Shown: positions 17,648 through 28,400, numbered from the stretch's first letter. The stretch is DNA of 64,000 bases from Streptosporangium becharense (GCF_014204985.1 NZ_JACHMP010000001.1:7254001-7318000); one strand, 5' to 3'. Numbers and translations: made by a program. Notes: generated by a model not told the origin, from the sequence alone.

Positions 17648-18667
17648 ATGACATCCCTGCCCCTCTCGGACCCCGGCGGACCGGGCTCGGTGGTCCTGGG
17701 CCGCCACGCCCAGGTGCGGGCGGTCCTGACCGACCCCCGTTTCACCGTCGCGCCCGTGCCCCGCCCGCCGTTCGCGCCGACCGTCGCCTGGCTGCGCGGC
17801 GCGGTCGGCCGTTTCGCGGAGGGTGCCCTGCACGCCGAACGGCGGGCCGCGGTCGAGCGGGTGCTGGCGGGCCTGGACACGGCGGCGTTGCGGGCCGAGG
17901 CGTCCCGGCTCGCCTCGGCGTCCGATGCGGACGCCGGACCGGTCCTGGTGCGGGTGCTGGCCGTCGCGCTGGGGGTGCGGGCCGGGGACGGGCCGGAGGC
18001 GGCGCGGGCGGTCGCGGCGGTCGCCCCGGCCTACCTGCCCGGCCCCGGTTCCGTCCGGACCGGGCAGGCCGACGAGGCGGTGGCCCGGCTACGGCGCCTG
18101 CTGGGCGACCCCGATCCGCAGCGGTTCGCCGTGCTGGCCGGGTTGCTCGCCCAGGCGTGCCAGCCGACCGCCGCCCTGGTCCGCTCCGCCTTGGCCGTCC
18201 GGACGGGGGCCTGCCCGGTGGAGGACCTGCTGGCCGAGACGTCGCGCCACGATCCGCCGGTACGGGTGCTGCGCCGGGTGGCACGCGCGCTCGACGTGGA
18301 ACGCCACGCGGGACGGGCGACGGTGCCGGATGCGGCGTCGCATATGCGGATGGGCGTCGGGGTGGACATCGGGGTGGACACAGTGACGGACATCAGGGCG
18401 GACATCGTGACGGGCATCGGGGTGGACACGGTGATGGGCGTCGGGGGGGACACCGGGACGGACGCGGCGGTGGACGCCATGGTGAACGTGGTGCTGGACG
18501 TGGCGGCGGCCAACCGGGATCCGCGGGTGTTCCGGGACCCGGACGCCTTCGTACCGGGCCGGGCGGGGGAGCACCTCACGTTCGGGGCCGGGCCACGCGC
18601 CTGCCCGGGACGCCGGATCGCGCTGGCGTTGGCGGCCGGGGCGGTCGAGGGGGCCGGAGAACGGTGA
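17648..18667 (+). CDS. Short, probably degenerate cytochrome P450
   Basis: 339 residues, against about 400 for bacterial P450s. The haem-thiolate loop is intact (FGAGPRACPGRRIAL). The K-helix ExxR is present as ETSR before HDPPVRVLRRVA, and AAANRDPRVFRDPDAF is normal. The N-terminus lacks about 40 residues, and the I-helix oxygen-activation motif (usually AGxxT) is replaced by AQACQPTAA. A repeat-encoded block of 44 residues interrupts the segment just before AAANRDP. These changes suggest an inactive or functionally shifted enzyme. Its stop overlaps the next gene's start. Confidence 0.85.
   Translation: MTSLPLSDPGGPGSVVLGRHAQVRAVLTDPRFTVAPVPRPPFAPTVAWLRGAVGRFAEGALHAERRAAVERVLAGLDTAALRAEASRLASASDADAGPVLVRVLAVALGVRAGDGPEAARAVAAVAPAYLPGPGSVRTGQADEAVARLRRLLGDPDPQRFAVLAGLLAQACQPTAALVRSALAVRTGACPVEDLLAETSRHDPPVRVLRRVARALDVERHAGRATVPDAASHMRMGVGVDIGVDTVTDIRADIVTGIGVDTVMGVGGDTGTDAAVDAMVNVVLDVAAANRDPRVFRDPDAFVPGRAGEHLTFGAGPRACPGRRIALALAAGAVEGAGER
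18347..18478 (+). repeat. 12-bp minisatellite (11 units) inside the P450 gene
   Basis: Eleven consecutive 12-bp units of the type GGGGTGGACATC run in frame and encode four-residue repeats (GVDI, GVDT, VTDI, RADI, VTGI, GVDT and so on). The units diverge by one to five bases. It expands a loop between the K-helix and the meander region. Confidence 0.9.
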
Positions 18668-19452
18668 GCGTCCCGACGACGGCCGAGCGGTTCGCCGCGC
18701 TGCACCGCCCCGGGCGGCCGCTGCTGCTGCCCAACGCCTGGGACCACGCCTCGGCGGTGGCGCTGGCCCGGGCCGGGTTCGCCGCGGTCGGGACGACGAG
18801 CCTGGGAGTGGCGGCGGCGGCCGGCCTGCCGGACGCCGCCTGCGCGACCCGGGAGCAGACGCTGGCGCTGGCCAGGTCGCTCACCGGCCTGGACGTGCCG
18901 GTGACGGTGGACATCGAGGGTGGCTTCGGCGGTACACCCGCGCAGGTGACCGAGCTGGTGGCGGAACTGGCCGGGGCGGGCGTGGCCGGGGTCAACCTGG
19001 AGGACGGGCGGGGGACCGGCCTGGCCGCCGTCGCGGCGCAGGCGGAACTGATCGGCGAGATCAAGACCCGGGTGCCGGGGGTGTTCCTCAACGCGCGGAC
19101 CGACGCGTTCTGGCTGGGCGTGCCCGAAGCCCGTGCCGAGGCGCTGGCGCGGGTGCGCGCCTACGCCGGGGCGGGAGCCGACGGGGTGTTCGTGCCGGGT
19201 GCGGCCGACGGCGGTGACGTCGAGCCGTTGGTGTGCGCGGCCGGAGTACCGCTGAACGTCCTGGTCCAGCCGGGAGTGCCGGTGGAGCGGCTGGCCGCGA
19301 TGGGGGTGGCCCGGATCAGTTTCGGATCGCTGCTGTTCCGGGCGGCGCTGCACGCGGCCGTCACCACGGCGCTGGAGGTGTCCCGGGGGTTGCCGCCCGC
19401 CTGTGGCATCCCCTCCTACGAGGCGGTGCAGGCGCTGCACCGCCATGGCTGA
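18664..19452 (+). CDS. Isocitrate lyase/phosphoenolpyruvate mutase family protein
   Basis: 262 residues from a GTG that overlaps the P450 stop (GTGA), so translation is coupled. A TIM-barrel of the ICL/PEPM superfamily is indicated by PLLLPNAWDHASAVALARAG, AAVGTTSLGVAAAAG, VDIEGGFG, GVNLEDG and NARTDAFWLG, the last carrying the metal-binding region. This subgroup cleaves or forms C-C or C-P bonds next to a carboxylate; many actinobacterial members are uncharacterised. The substrate is unknown. Confidence 0.92.
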   Translation: MSVPTTAERFAALHRPGRPLLLPNAWDHASAVALARAGFAAVGTTSLGVAAAAGLPDAACATREQTLALARSLTGLDVPVTVDIEGGFGGTPAQVTELVAELAGAGVAGVNLEDGRGTGLAAVAAQAELIGEIKTRVPGVFLNARTDAFWLGVPEARAEALARVRAYAGAGADGVFVPGAADGGDVEPLVCAAGVPLNVLVQPGVPVERLAAMGVARISFGSLLFRAALHAAVTTALEVSRGLPPACGIPSYEAVQALHRHG

Positions 19453-19472
19453 ACCGGCCCGTCGGCCGCCGC

Positions 19473-21182
19473 TCACACCGGTCGCTGGTCCTTGAGCTCG
19501 GGGAACTGGTCGTCGCGCCACTCGGCGCTGTTGCCCTCCGCGGCCAGTTCGTTCTCCCGGGCACGCAGCTCAACGCGGCGGATCTTCCCCGAGACGGTCT
19601 TCGGCAACTTGTAGAACTCCAGCCGCCGGATCCGCTGGTAGGGGGCGAGGTGCTCGCGGGCGTAACGCAGGATGGACAGCGCCGTCTCCTCACCGGGCCG
19701 GTATCCCGGGGTCAGGCTGACGTACGCCTTGGGCACGGCCAGTCGTATCGGGTCGGGGGCGGGGACCACGGCCGCCTCGGCCACCGCCGGATGCTCGATG
19801 AGCACCGACTCCAGCTCGAACGGGCTGATCTTGTAGTCGCTGGCCTTGAAGACGTCGTCGGTGCGTCCGATGTAGGTGATGTACCCGTCGGCGTCGACGA
19901 CGGCCACGTCACCGGTGTGGTAGTAGCCGCCGGCCATCGCCCCGGCGTTGCGCTCGTCGTCACCCCGGTACCCGGTCATCAACGGCAGCGGCTCACGCGA
20001 GAGGTCCAGGCAGATCTCCCCCTCTCCCACCCCGGTGACCGGCCGGCCGGTCACCGGATCGACCAGTACGACGGGGACACCCGGAAGAGGACGTCCCATC
20101 GACCCCGCCCGCACCTCCGAACCGGGGGTGTTGCCCACCTGCGCGGTGGTCTCGGTCTGCCCGAAGCCGTCCCGGATCGTCAGTCCCCACGCCCGGCGGA
20201 CCTGCTCGATCACCTCGGGGTTGAGCGGTTCGCCGGCGGCCACGACTTCGCGGAGGGCGCCGGGGCGTTCACCGAGGTCGGTGTTGATCAGCATCCGCCA
20301 CACCGTCGGCGGCGCGCAGAACGAGGTGACCTCCCGTTCGCGGAGCCGCGTCAGCAGCGCGGCGGCGTCGAAACGGCGGTAGTCGTACACGAAGACCGTG
20401 GCCTCGGCGATCCACGGCGCGAAGAAGCAGGACCAGGCGTGCTTGGCCCACCCCGGCGAGGAGATGTTCAGGTGCACGTCACCGGGCCGCAGGCCCAGGA
20501 AGTACATGGTGGTCAGGTGACCCACCGGATAGGAGATCTGGGTGTGCTCGACCAGCTTGGGACGTGAGGTGGTCCCGGAGGTGAAGTACAGCAGCAGCGG
20601 ATCATCCGGCGCGGTGCCCGGGTGGTCCGTCGGCACGTGCTCCAGTTCGGCGGCACCTCGCAGGTCGGCCCACCCCTCGGCCTCACCCACACTGATCCGC
20701 GTGTAGTCGCCGGGAACGCCGTCGAACCTGCCCGCGTCCGCGGCGTTGCAGATCACATGACGGGCTCCGCCGCGGCCGATCCGGTCGGCCAGGTCCGCCG
20801 AGCCGGCCGCCGTCGTGGTGGGCATGATCACTGCCCCCAGCTTCATCACCGCGAGCATGCACTCCCACAACTCGACCTGGTTGCCGAGCATGAGGATCAC
20901 CGGGTCGCCCTTCCGGACGCCGCGAGCGGTCAGCCAGGCCGCCAGCCGATCCGAGGCCCGCGACATCTGCGCGAAGCTGCGCCGCGTCGCGGACCCGTCC
21001 TCCTCCACCAGCACCAGTGCCGGACGGTCGTTGTCCCGCGCGATCACGTCGAACCAGTCCACCGCCCAGTTGAACCGCTCCGTCAGCTCCGGCCAGCGGA
21101 ACTCGGCCACCGCCCGGGTGTGCTCGCCGCGCAACGACAGCAGCTGATCCCGGCTCGCACGGTAGGCGTCGGTCACGTTCAC
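19473..21182 (-). CDS. Medium-chain acyl-CoA synthetase-like AMP-binding protein
   Basis: 569 residues from GTG 21182, with AGGAG seven bases upstream; GTGs at 21185 and 21176 are alternatives. Adenylate-forming motifs are clear: LLLYFTSGTTSRPKLVEHT (P-loop, with Ser where Gly is usual), DGFGQTETT, YHTGDVAVVDADGY, and the C-terminal catalytic-lysine region KTVSGKIRRVELR. The layout matches medium-chain or ACSM-type enzymes that activate carboxylates as acyl-AMP and then acyl-CoA. It is convergent with the preceding plus-strand gene. Confidence 0.94.
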   Translation of the reverse strand: MNVTDAYRASRDQLLSLRGEHTRAVAEFRWPELTERFNWAVDWFDVIARDNDRPALVLVEEDGSATRRSFAQMSRASDRLAAWLTARGVRKGDPVILMLGNQVELWECMLAVMKLGAVIMPTTTAAGSADLADRIGRGGARHVICNAADAGRFDGVPGDYTRISVGEAEGWADLRGAAELEHVPTDHPGTAPDDPLLLYFTSGTTSRPKLVEHTQISYPVGHLTTMYFLGLRPGDVHLNISSPGWAKHAWSCFFAPWIAEATVFVYDYRRFDAAALLTRLREREVTSFCAPPTVWRMLINTDLGERPGALREVVAAGEPLNPEVIEQVRRAWGLTIRDGFGQTETTAQVGNTPGSEVRAGSMGRPLPGVPVVLVDPVTGRPVTGVGEGEICLDLSREPLPLMTGYRGDDERNAGAMAGGYYHTGDVAVVDADGYITYIGRTDDVFKASDYKISPFELESVLIEHPAVAEAAVVPAPDPIRLAVPKAYVSLTPGYRPGEETALSILRYAREHLAPYQRIRRLEFYKLPKTVSGKIRRVELRARENELAAEGNSAEWRDDQFPELKDQRPV

Positions 21183-21841
21183 CACGCGTCTCCTCTCGTC
21201 GACAGGCTGGGGACGACCCCGGGAACGCGTGACCGCGCCACTGTGCGGACGGTGAGACGAACGCCGGCCACCCACCGTGTGGCGGGACCGACGGACAGCG
21301 TGACGCCGCTTCACCGGGCTTCGGGCACCGTCATCGGCGGATCTCGATGAGCGTCCGGCATTCCGTGGCCGCACGATACCCCCGTGGAGGGGGGATAACC
21401 GGTCGCTCTCACCGGTGGTCCGCGCGGGGACGCGCCGCCGGTCGGTCCCGCCGGGCTGCCACGCCGATCGGAGGGCGGGATCCCCCCTCGGCCGGACGCG
21501 CCGGCCGGCCACCTGGAGATCGCGAAAGACTGCGATTAAAGGTATGGGTCACGGAAAAGTCACGGGCTCCTGATTTATGGGATAAGTCGGAGGAAAGCTG
21601 GCTTCGTTGGCGGTCGCAGCCGTTAGAGGGAATTAAGGAAGTCCTTTTAACCGCCCCGCGACGGGGTGCGTTTCTCCAGGGCCGCGCCGGCGGTTCCTCT
21701 CCGGTCGCGCCGCTGAGCCTTTCCGGTCGCGCCGCCGAGTCTTTCCGGCGGCGTCACCGGTCCTTTCCGGACACGCCCCGGCCGGACCCGGTCGCGTCAT
21801 CCTCCGGGCCGGACCCGGTCGCGGCGCCATCCGGGCCGGGC
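21183..21841. other. Intergenic region, no gene
   Basis: About 660 bp between two minus-strand genes. It contains an AT-richer pocket at about 21525-21650, likely promoter sequence for the acyl-CoA synthetase, and short direct repeats (TTTCCGGTCGCGCCGC variants near 21720, CCGGGCCGGACCCGGTCGCG-like copies near 21800). No coding signal was seen. Confidence 0.6.
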
Positions 21842-23779
21842 TCAGGTGCGGGCGCGTGCCCGCGACAGCCGCTCCCGGGCCGCCTCGCGTCGCGCCGCCG
21901 GCTCCTCCCGGAGCAGGCGCTCGCGCGCGTACAGGCGCAGCCAGTCGGCGATCAGGTAGACCGGCGCGGGCCGGAAATCCACGGTGACCGCGTGGGCCTC
22001 GACGAGCCGGTCGGCGACGCCGCCCGCGAGCCGCGTGTCGGAGCCGAGCAGCGCCGCGAGGTCGTCCACGGTGAACTCGCAGGCCGGCAGCGTGCCCAGG
22101 AGCCGCAGCGAGGGCCACAGGTCCGGTCCGAGGTCCCGTTCGTAGGTGGCCGCGCACGCGCGTAACGACAGATCGCCCACGGACAGCTGGTCCAGCAGCG
22201 ACTGCTCGTCGGCGAGGGCGTCGGCGAACAGGGGGAGCGGGACGCGCTGCGAAGCGGCCAGCCTCGCTCCGGCGATCCGGACGGCCAGCGGCAGGTTCCC
22301 GCACGTCCCGGCCACCCGCCGGGCCGCCCGGGGCTCGGCGTCGATACGGCCGGCACCGGCCGTCCGCCGCAGCAGTTCGACGCTCTCGTCGAGGGTGAAG
22401 CCCGCGAGCTCCACATGGTGCGCCGACTCCAGGGCACTCAGCCGCTTCCTGCTGGTGATCAGGACGCCGTTGTCCCCGGCGCCGGGCAGCAGCGGCCGTA
22501 TCTGCGCCTCGCTGGACGCCTCGTCGAAGATCAGCAGGATGTGCCGCTCGGCCAGCCACGCCCGGTACAGGGCCACCCGCTCACCGGCCCGGCGTGGCGG
22601 GTCGCCGTCGAAGCCGCAGGTGCGGAGGACCTCGGCCAGCACGTCCGGGACCGAACGCTCCCGGCCGCCGGGGGTGCGCAGCCGCATGAACAACTGCCCG
22701 TCGTGGAAGCGCTCACGGAGCAGGTGGGCGGCGTGCACGGCGAACGCCGTCTTGCCCGCTCCCGGGGGACCGGAGATCACCACCGGAGGGCTGTGCCTGC
22801 GGGCCCGGAAGACGTCCAGGACGTCGCGGACGGCCCCCTGCCGGCCGGTGAAGTCGGCCAGGTCGCGGGGGAGCCGGCTGAGGTGGGCGACCACCTCCGG
22901 GCCGGCGCCGCCCGCCCCGTTCGGCCTGGTCAGGGTCGTGCCGCCGGAAAGCGTGCCGCCGGGGAGTGTGCCGCCGTGGGGCGGGCCGTCCAGGGCCGGA
23001 TCGCCCGCGAGGATCGCCCGGTAGAGCCGTTCCAGCACCGGGCTGGGCCGCAGGCCGAGCTCCCGCGCCAGGGTCTGGCGCATGGCCTCGTACTCCGCCA
23101 GGGCCTCCGACTGGCGCCCGCAGCGGAACAGCGCGATCATCTGCGTGCTGCGCAGCCGCTCCCTGAGCGGGTGGTGCCGGACGTTCTCCTCCAGTGACCC
23201 GATGATGTGGGTGTGGTGTCCCAGGGCGAGTTCGGCCTCGGCCCAGTCCTCGTAGACCGACATGCGCTCGTTGTGCAGCCGGGAGAGCTCGTCGCTGATC
23301 AGCGGCACGTGCGCCATGTCGGGCAGGGGGTCGCCCCGCCAGAGTTTCAGCGCCTCGTGGAGCGGTCCGACGGCCTTGGCGATCTCCCGGTCGCGCAGGT
23401 GCTGGCGTCCCCTGCGGGCCAGGGTCTCGTAGGCGAGCATGTCCAGTTGCCGGGGCCCCAGCTGGAGCAGGTAGCCGGGCGGGCGGAAGCTGAGCCGGTG
23501 GCGCTGCGCCTGTCCGAGCACGTTCTTACGCAGGGCGGAGACGTAGACCTGGACGTTCTTCAGCGCGGTCCTGGGCGGCTCCTCGGTCCACGCCGCGCTG
23601 CTGAGCTGCTCCACCGGGACGATCCGGTTGGCGTGGCAGAGCAGCAGGGACAGGAGCACGCGCTGCTTGAACGGCCCGAGGGGGACCAGATCTCCGTTGC
23701 GGCGGGCCTCGAGAGGGCCGAGCACGGCGAAAGAGGTTTCCTCCGCCTCCGCCTCCTCGCGCGTCACGGTTGCACCCAC
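21842..23779 (-). CDS. SARP/AfsR-family transcriptional regulator with NB-ARC ATPase
   Basis: 645 residues from a GTG with GGAG eight bases upstream. Order: OmpR-like winged helix (about 15-100; FAVLGPLEARRNGDLVPLGP, QVYVSALRKNVLG), bacterial transcriptional activation domain (about 108-255; EALKLWRGDPLP), a linker with GGTLPGGTLSGGT repeats, and an NB-ARC P-loop ATPase (GPPGAGKT, then ILLIFDEAS). SARPs activate secondary-metabolite operons. It is the last gene on the strand of candidate RiPP locus 1 and may be its activator. The usual C-terminal TPR part is short or absent. Confidence 0.93.
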   Translation of the reverse strand: MGATVTREEAEAEETSFAVLGPLEARRNGDLVPLGPFKQRVLLSLLLCHANRIVPVEQLSSAAWTEEPPRTALKNVQVYVSALRKNVLGQAQRHRLSFRPPGYLLQLGPRQLDMLAYETLARRGRQHLRDREIAKAVGPLHEALKLWRGDPLPDMAHVPLISDELSRLHNERMSVYEDWAEAELALGHHTHIIGSLEENVRHHPLRERLRSTQMIALFRCGRQSEALAEYEAMRQTLARELGLRPSPVLERLYRAILAGDPALDGPPHGGTLPGGTLSGGTTLTRPNGAGGAGPEVVAHLSRLPRDLADFTGRQGAVRDVLDVFRARRHSPPVVISGPPGAGKTAFAVHAAHLLRERFHDGQLFMRLRTPGGRERSVPDVLAEVLRTCGFDGDPPRRAGERVALYRAWLAERHILLIFDEASSEAQIRPLLPGAGDNGVLITSRKRLSALESAHHVELAGFTLDESVELLRRTAGAGRIDAEPRAARRVAGTCGNLPLAVRIAGARLAASQRVPLPLFADALADEQSLLDQLSVGDLSLRACAATYERDLGPDLWPSLRLLGTLPACEFTVDDLAALLGSDTRLAGGVADRLVEAHAVTVDFRPAPVYLIADWLRLYARERLLREEPAARREAARERLSRARART

Positions 23780-23906
23780 GGGTGATTCTCCATTTGCTGT
23801 TCCGGTGGCTGCGGAAATCCGGCGGCGTTATGTCGAAGATCAGTCGCCGAATTATCACGATATATGGGTGCATCTATTAGCAAACTAGTGATTTATGCTG
23901 AAGTAG

Positions 23907-24560
23907 TCATGCCTGATTGTCAATCAGGAGATCGTGGAGCGAGCCGATCAGGCGCAGCCCCGCCTGACGCCGCCCGGCGTCCCCGCCCGCCAGGGCGGAG
24001 ACGATGGAGATGAGGTCGCCGAACTCGGCGCCGGTCCCGTCGAGGACCCGCCGGGCGTAGCGGTTACGCTGCACGATCCGCAGCGCCACCGCCGCCTGCG
24101 ACGCGAAGAGCGTCAGCAGGGCCAGCTCGTCGATGCCCGCCCGCGCCTGGGGGTGGGGGTCCAGCACCTCCAGCACCCCCAGCGCCTCGTCGTCGTGGAT
24201 GAGCGGCACCGCCATGAGCGAACCCGGTACGTACGAGGTCGACTCGGCGATGTCGCGGGCGAACACCGTGCTGGTCGACAGGTCGTCGACGATCAGCGCG
24301 TCCCTGGCGTTCAGGGCCCACCCGGCGATCCCGCGGGTGGCGGGGAAGCGCCGCCCGACGAGCACCTTCTCACCCTCGCCGGAGACCGCCTCGAAGACGA
24401 GGTCGCCGTGCTCCTCGTTCACCAGGAAGATCGAGCTGGCCTTGGCCCCGAAGATCACACGTGCGGTGTCGACGATCGACTGGAGCAGGACACGATGCTC
24501 CCGCTCGGATCCGGAGACCGCCACCGAGATGGCCGCGATCATCTCACTGTTGTCGTTCAA
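23907..24560 (-). CDS. GAF-domain protein
   Basis: 217 residues from a TTG start with AAAGGAG five bases upstream. One GAF sensor domain (about 15-165) is visible through FGAKASSIFLVNEE, GRRFPATRGIAGWALNA, DALIVDD and MAVPLIHDDEALGVLEV. There is no output domain, so it probably senses a small ligand or redox state and acts through a partner. It follows the subtilisin-like gene of locus 1 by about 70 bp and is probably in the same operon. Confidence 0.9.
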   Translation of the reverse strand: MNDNSEMIAAISVAVSGSEREHRVLLQSIVDTARVIFGAKASSIFLVNEEHGDLVFEAVSGEGEKVLVGRRFPATRGIAGWALNARDALIVDDLSTSTVFARDIAESTSYVPGSLMAVPLIHDDEALGVLEVLDPHPQARAGIDELALLTLFASQAAVALRIVQRNRYARRVLDGTGAEFGDLISIVSALAGGDAGRRQAGLRLIGSLHDLLIDNQA

Positions 24561-24632
24561 CGGGTCTCCTTTCCGGCTGACCGGGACGGCGGGACGCCGC
24601 CGACGGTGTCCCGGCGTCCGGAGGAGAGGACC

Positions 24633-25448
24633 TCAGCCGGCCTCTCTCACGTTCCGTGCGGTCAGGTACAGGACGGTCTTCACCTGGAAGGGCGTCAGCC
24701 CGGGGTGCTTGCTCAGGATCAGCGCGCAGCGGGCCGCGACGTGCGGGGTCGCGAAGCTGTTGCCGGTGCACCGGGTGCTCCCGCCGCCGGGCCAGGCCAC
24801 CTCCACGTCGGACCCGCGGGCGAAGAACTCCACCGGCGGACGCGGGTTGTACAGCACCAAGTGCGGGTCGCTCTCGGCGTGGCTGCCCACGGAGACCACC
24901 GACGAGAACCGCCAGGGGAAGCTCTCGACCGGCAGGTTGTGCGCGGACGCCACGAGCACCGTCCGGCGGAAGTAGGCGAGGTCGCCGAGCTCGCGCAGCG
25001 GCTCGGCCAGGTGCCTCCTGTTGGTGGACAGGCTCAGGTTCACCACGTCGAAACCCTGCTCGACGGCCCAGCGCAGGCCCGCGAGGAAGGCGTCGCCGGT
25101 CCCGGAGAAACCCGCCCCCAGCACCTGCACGCTGTACAGCTCGCACTCGGGGGCGATCGAGCGGATGATCCCCGCGCACGCCGTCCCGTGCCCGCACGTG
25201 TCGGCCATGTCGCTCTCCTGGACGACGGCCTTGCCGTCGGGGCCCGCCACCACCGCGTACGCCCCCTGCACCGGGGCCACCAGGGGGTGGTCGCGGTCGA
25301 CCCCGCTGTCCACCACGCAGACCCGCACACCACGCCCGGTGGCGCCATGCCACGCCCACTCCGGGGTGACGACGGAGTTGCCCGCGGGGGAGACGGCGAG
25401 ATCGTCCTCGTGGCCGAGCCGCCAGGTGAGCTCCGGATGGACGGTCAT
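24633..25448 (-). CDS. Subtilisin-like S8 serine peptidase, no signal peptide
   Basis: 271 residues. The catalytic triad is complete: Asp47 (VVDSGVDRDHP), His87 (CGHGTACAG) and Ser231 (TGNSFATPHVAA), with Asn171 as candidate oxyanion residue. There is no signal peptide or prodomain, so it is probably cytoplasmic. The start overlaps the upstream stop (ATGA). In this context, next to a small peptide and a radical SAM enzyme, it is a candidate leader peptidase of the RiPP locus. Cytoplasmic subtilases play that role in several RiPP systems; here it is inference. Confidence 0.93.
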   Translation of the reverse strand: MTVHPELTWRLGHEDDLAVSPAGNSVVTPEWAWHGATGRGVRVCVVDSGVDRDHPLVAPVQGAYAVVAGPDGKAVVQESDMADTCGHGTACAGIIRSIAPECELYSVQVLGAGFSGTGDAFLAGLRWAVEQGFDVVNLSLSTNRRHLAEPLRELGDLAYFRRTVLVASAHNLPVESFPWRFSSVVSVGSHAESDPHLVLYNPRPPVEFFARGSDVEVAWPGGGSTRCTGNSFATPHVAARCALILSKHPGLTPFQVKTVLYLTARNVREAG

Positions 25449-28400
25449 CGGCGGCCCGCCAGCCGCAGGGCCCACCCGTGGCCGACGAGATGCCCCTTGG
25501 CCGCGAACTCGGCCGCCGCGTCGCGCGCGACGGCCGCGCTCTCCCCGTGCGCACCCAGAGCGGCGAGGCTGTGGGCGTTGCCGAGCAGCACCGTGGCGCG
25601 GCAGACCGGGGAGTCGGTCTCACCGGCCTCGCGCAGTGCCCGCTCCATGAGGTCCCCGGCGTCCTCCCGGGATCCCCGGGCGGCGAGCACCCGGGCCAGG
25701 ATCGCGTGCAACTCGGCCGTGTTCATGGGGGTGCCAACCGGGGCGGCCCCCGGCGGGCCCTCCAGCGCCGCCCGTGCCCACTGCTCGGCTCCGGCGAGAT
25801 CCCCCCGGTGCGCCAGCGTCCGGGCCAGGTCACGCGAGGCGGTCGCCAGCAACTGGCCGTCGCCCAGGTCGAGCGCTCGGGCACACGCCCCGCGGAGCAG
25901 GTCCTCGGCCACGTCCCAGCGTCCCGCGAGGGACTCCACCGCCGCGGAGAAGATCGGTATGAACGCCTCGGCGTAGGCGTGCCGCAGGCCGGTCAGCACG
26001 CGTCCGGCCTCCACGAGCGCGTCCCTGGCCTCGCCGAAGCTGCCGCGCATGGCCAGCAGGACCGCCAGCGGGCAGCCGACGACGGCACGCACGATCCCGC
26101 GGTCCCTGCCGTACGCGGACAGCAGGGCCCGGCACTCCGCGACGGCCACCGGGGCCGGTTCCGGACCCAGCCAGAGGGTGGCGGCCAGGTTGCCCAGGAT
26201 GGTCGCGCGCTCCAGCTCGGCGTCGGAACGCACGGCGTAGTCCAGGGCACGCCGCAGCATGTCCCTGGTCTCGGCGAACCTGCCCCGCCCCTGCGCCTCC
26301 TGGGCGACCATCGTCCAGGCTCTGGCCAGTCCGAGGTCGTCCCCGGCGGCCTCGAAGACGGGGATGGCCCGCCGCGCGACCTCGCGGGACCGGGAGGGCT
26401 CGAAGTGGGTGAGGAAGAGCGAGGCGTGCGCCGCGACCAGCGGGTCGGCGCCGTCCGCGGTCCTGCGCAGCACCTCGGTCAGCAGCCGCCGCCCCCCGGC
26501 CACCTCGCCCAGGGTGATCCTCGCCTCGGCGACACGCCCGCTGACCCGGGGCCAGTCGGCATGGTCGGGCCCGAGCAGGTCGGCGCCCCTGCTGAGCAGG
26601 TTCTCGGCCCTGGACAGGTCGCTTCTGCGCAGCGCGACGGCACCGGCCCCGGACAGGCGCGCCGCGGCCCCGCCCCGCAGCCGCGCGGTGTGCTCGTCGT
26701 GGGGGCCGAGGTCGGCGCGGAGCCGGTAGGCCTGTTCCAGGTGCGTCCCGACGACCTCATCCCCGCCGCCGGCGGCGGCCAGCCGGCCGGCGAACCGCTC
26801 GTGGAGCTCGGCCCGGCGCCGTTTGGCCATGCCGCCGTACACCACCTCCCGGATGAGCTCGCTCGCGAACCGGAACGTCGCCTCGGTCCGGTGCTCGACG
26901 AAGCACTTGTGCCCGAGTTCCTCCAACGGCCCCTCCAGCGGACCCTCCGGCCCGCCGGCCCCCCGGACGGCCTGCAGCTCCTCGACGGTGAACTCCCTAC
27001 CGACCACTGCGGCGCACTCCAGGGTGGCCCTGGCGTCCGGCCCGAGCCGGTCGACGCGGGCCGCGATGAGCGCGTGCACGGTCAGCGGCAGGCCGTGCGG
27101 TTCCTCACCGTCGCCGAGCATGGCCACCAGTTGCTCCAGGTAGAGGGGGTTGCCCTCGGCGCGCTCGGCGATCCGCTCCAGGAGCGTGCCGTCGTGCGGC
27201 ATCACCTCCACCAGCTGGGAGACCAGCAGCCGGGAGTCGGCCGGTCCGAGCGGACGCAGGGACAGGCGGGAGGCGGGCTGCCAGCCGGGCGTCCGGTCGA
27301 AGAGGTCGGGGCGGGCCACGCACAGCACCATCACCGGCACGTCCCGCAGCTCCTCGGCGAGATGGCCGAGCAGGTCGAGGACCGGCCCGCCCGCCCACTG
27401 CACGTCGTCCAGCACGATCAGCACGTACGTGGAGCGGCCCAGGTCCCGCAGCAGGGTGCGCACCGCCCAGGAGGTCTCCTGGTACGAGGGGTTCGGCGTG
27501 CCGTCCTTGAGCAGACCGGCGCGCAGCACGGCCAGGGCCTCCGGATCGGGCGTGCCCACGGTCACCAGCTCGCGCATCGCGTCGGCCACGCCCAGCAGCG
27601 TGCCGCCGGCGCCGTACGGGCGGCAGCGGCCGGACCCGACGAGCACGCCCCGCCGGCTCGCCCGTTCCGCCCACAGCCGGGCCAGCCGGGTCTTGCCCAC
27701 CCCGGCCTCACCGTGCAGGGTGACGATGCGGCAGCGGCGTCCCCGGATGACCCGGTCCAGGGTCCGGTCGAGCTCGCGCAGCGGTTCCTCCCGGTCGACG
27801 AAGGGGACGTCGAACCGGCGGAGCACCGCGGGGTCGTCGGATCGCATCGCGTCCAGCCGCCAGGCGGTGACCGGGTCGCGTTTGCCGCGCAGCACCAGCG
27901 GCCCGGCCGCGCGGCCGACGGCGGACGGGCCGACCAGGCGCCAGGTCTCGGGCCCGAGCAGGATCTCCCCTGGCCCGGCGAGCTGCTGGAGCCGGGCGGC
28001 GGCGTTCACCGCATCCCCCGCGACGAGTGCCTGCTCGCCGTGGGCGTGGCCCGAGGCGACGACCTCGCCGGTGTTGACCCCGATGCGAACCCCGAGCCGG
28101 ATCCCCAGGTCACGGTCGAGCTCGTCGTTGAGGCGTTCGAGCGCCGACCGCATGTCCACCGCCGCGCGGGCGGCGCGCAGCGCGTCGTCCTCGTGCAGCC
28201 GGGGCACGCCGAAGACCGCCATGACGGCGTCGCCGATGAACTTCTCCACGGTGCCGCCGTGCCAGGCCAGCTGGTCGCGCATGAGCGCGAAGTAGCGGAT
28301 CAGGACCGCGCGGAGGGACTCCGGGTCCAGCCGCTCGCTCAGCGCGGTGGACTCGGCCAGGTCGCAGAAGACCACCGTGACGATCCTGCGCGTCTCCGCC

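Noticed and set aside
18031-19521. 496-codon minus frame opposite the P450 and PEP-mutase-like genes
   Set aside because: The plus-strand genes carry clear motifs (haem-binding loop, ICL/PEPM motifs); the minus frame is His/Arg/Gly-rich shadow sequence.
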